A DNA stretch of 64,000 nucleotides, from NCBI GenBank assembly GCA_025677815.1, contig JAIXMP010000006.1, positions 1,364,001-1,428,000 on the forward strand. The letters run 5' to 3'. Under the pieces are notes generated by a model, which saw only the letters and a program-made list of their open reading frames with translations, made no database searches and was not told the DNA's origin. Each line of letters starts with the position of its first letter. Position 1 is the first letter of the stretch. Positions 62,849-64,000 of this stretch are shown piece after piece. A program made the translations under genes and the position numbers. This stretch comes from Phascolomyces articulosus. Lineage: Eukaryota; Mucoromycota; Mucoromycetes; Mucorales; Lichtheimiaceae.

Positions 62849-64000
62849 TTATTCTTGAGCATGCAAAGTGCCCTGAGAAGAAGGTGGATAAGAAACACGA
62901 CTAAAAGAAGAACCAGATCGTCTTATTTGAGGTTGTGGTCCCAATTCATTGACAATCGATTCCAATCCTTGCCAAATAGTAGAGCAACGAACCAAAAATC
63001 CGTAGTATGATAAAAGTTTCAATCCATCCACTGCATCTGAATTTTGACTAATACGGATCGTTTCCAAAAGTTCTTGTTGGACTAGAGAAGTACCATTCAT
63101 GACACGCCATTGTAACATGGGCCAGTCGGGTTCATCACTTAATTTTCGCTTGGTATCCTTGAGCATCGCGGCTAACTTACGCATCACCCATAAGCTATCT
63201 TCAAAGTTTTCTAACAACGCTTGCGTTGGTGTAACACGATCATGATAGTTGGAGAACATACTCGCATCATCCTCTTTCTCAGCATGCATGGCTGTCTTTA
63301 TTGAATGGTGAGTTGGAAAATGCGTTGGAGAAGCAGCATCAGCTGAAGATGACTCTTGTTGTTGAAGATGATGGTGCTTAATCAAGGGTAATAAAAGTCG
63401 AAACGAAACTAATGGCCATACAATCCGTTTCATGGCATCAATAGAATCACTGTATTGTTTGGTACGTCTTAAATCCTTTCGACATTTTTCTTTGCTCCCA
63501 CAGCTTAATAGATAATGAAATGGGCCCTGAAGATAATATTCTTTGGATACACTACGTAAACGAGTTGCTTCGGTTTGAAGACGAGATAATACACGAAATG
63601 CTTTATCACATAATTCATTCACCAATTCATGGTTCCAAATTTCCATATCTTGATTCAATGTAGTAGGCATTAACAAGGGTCGATGTAATGGTTCTTCAAT
63701 ATGGATGGTGGTTTGTCGAGGTGGTTGCTCTGATATCGATGCTTTTTTTGAGTCCAGACCTTCCATTGATGATTTTTGAAATTTATTTTTTTCGTCGTTG
63801 TTATTATCATGCACAACTGAAGGAGTATCTTGTTTATCTTCCATGGGATGATAATTTACTGCCGTTGTTACACTATTACTTTTTCTTCTTCGTTCAATAG
63901 GAAGGTTTAAAGGTAATTTCGAAACATCTTGGGTATGTGATAAATCAAGACAATAAATAGCTGCTCGTTCATATAAATCGGCAGCTTCTTGTAATGCTTC
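62849..64000 (-). CDS. MIT-like domain protein, partial (5' end outside window)
   Basis: The frame is open from the right edge to a stop at 62849 (383 codons visible). The first residues inside the window, EALQEAADLYERAAIYCLDL, look like the second part of a MIT or TPR-type helical hairpin, as found in proteins that contact ESCRT-III or microtubules. A linker follows that is rich in charged and Ser residues. Then comes an ordered, mostly helical region (MEIWNHELVNELCDKAFRVL, TEATRLRSVSKEYYLQG, NFEDSLWVMRKLAAMLKDTK, PDWPMLQWRVMNGTSLVQQE, LLSYYGFLVRCSTIWQGLES) and a short tail. I do not recognise a named protein. The Met at 63844 is inside this frame and is unlikely to be the start, because the frame runs on with good composition upstream. 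Confidence 0.7.
   Translation of the reverse strand, partial: EALQEAADLYERAAIYCLDLSHTQDVSKLPLNLPIERRRKSNSVTTAVNYHPMEDKQDTPSVVHDNNNDEKNKFQKSSMEGLDSKKASISEQPPRQTTIHIEEPLHRPLLMPTTLNQDMEIWNHELVNELCDKAFRVLSRLQTEATRLRSVSKEYYLQGPFHYLLSCGSKEKCRKDLRRTKQYSDSIDAMKRIVWPLVSFRLLLPLIKHHHLQQQESSSADAASPTHFPTHHSIKTAMHAEKEDDASMFSNYHDRVTPTQALLENFEDSLWVMRKLAAMLKDTKRKLSDEPDWPMLQWRVMNGTSLVQQELLETIRISQNSDAVDGLKLLSYYGFLVRCSTIWQGLESIVNELGPQPQIRRSGSSFSRVSYPPSSQGTLHAQE

Overview
The window looks like nuclear DNA of a filamentous fungus, most likely an early-diverging one (Mucoromycota, Mucorales-like). The genes have short GT-AG introns, the intergenic DNA is very AT-rich, and fungus-specific families are present: Bud6/Aip3, mitoribosomal mL58, GCR1_C/Ndc10-type relics and HET-domain proteins. 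The phylum is an inference from gene style; nothing in the window (no rRNA) fixes the species. No bacterial, organellar or viral gene was recognised, and no canonical tRNA, rRNA or CRISPR array was seen.

Housekeeping genes, with exon structures worked out by hand and reading frames that close exactly, are: BUD6 (minus, 8090-11369, 5 exons, 928 aa), the spliceosomal SmD1 protein (plus, 17243-17942, 4 exons, 119 aa), a C2H2 zinc-finger protein (minus, 18855-20524, 4 exons, 475 aa), CCT5 (minus, 23361-25919, 8 exons, 548 aa), a THP3/LENG8-type SAC3-domain protein (plus, 30234-32534, 10 exons, 442 aa), a CSC1/TMEM63-type channel (minus, 33224-36994, 9 exons, 932 aa), mL58/MRPL20 (minus, 62043-62486) and the 3' part of a MIT-like protein running off the right edge (minus, 62849-64000). 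They serve cell polarity, pre-mRNA processing, protein folding, osmosensing and mitochondrial translation. They are independent loci, not a pathway.

Scattered among them is an accessory layer. Four intronless paralogues of a HET-domain (heterokaryon-incompatibility) family lie at 2043-3635, 14085-15713 (broken by one in-frame stop), 41927-43597 and 43978-45837. The first two are carried on a duplicated segment of about 2.9-3.2 kb including 5' and 3' flanks, three of the four share a promoter block with an identical ATTTATAAAGCG TATA region, and all four end with a stop codon inside an AATAAA signal. This is the most interesting system in the window: an expanding and decaying HET family in what looks like a non-Dikarya fungus.

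The right third (about 48-62 kb) holds an F-box-like gene, an intact F-box/LRR gene, two decayed F-box/LRR copies, a cytochrome P450 pseudogene and a possible LINE ORF1 relic. A broken Ndc10/GCR1_C (Crypton-type) gene sits at 27.25-29.71 kb. A roughly 235-bp island richer in G+C at 40.71-40.95 kb folds on paper into several helices and ends in T8 on the minus strand, making it a candidate unannotated structured or Pol III RNA. The remaining intergenic DNA is AT-rich, with homopolymers and microsatellites and no supportable genes.
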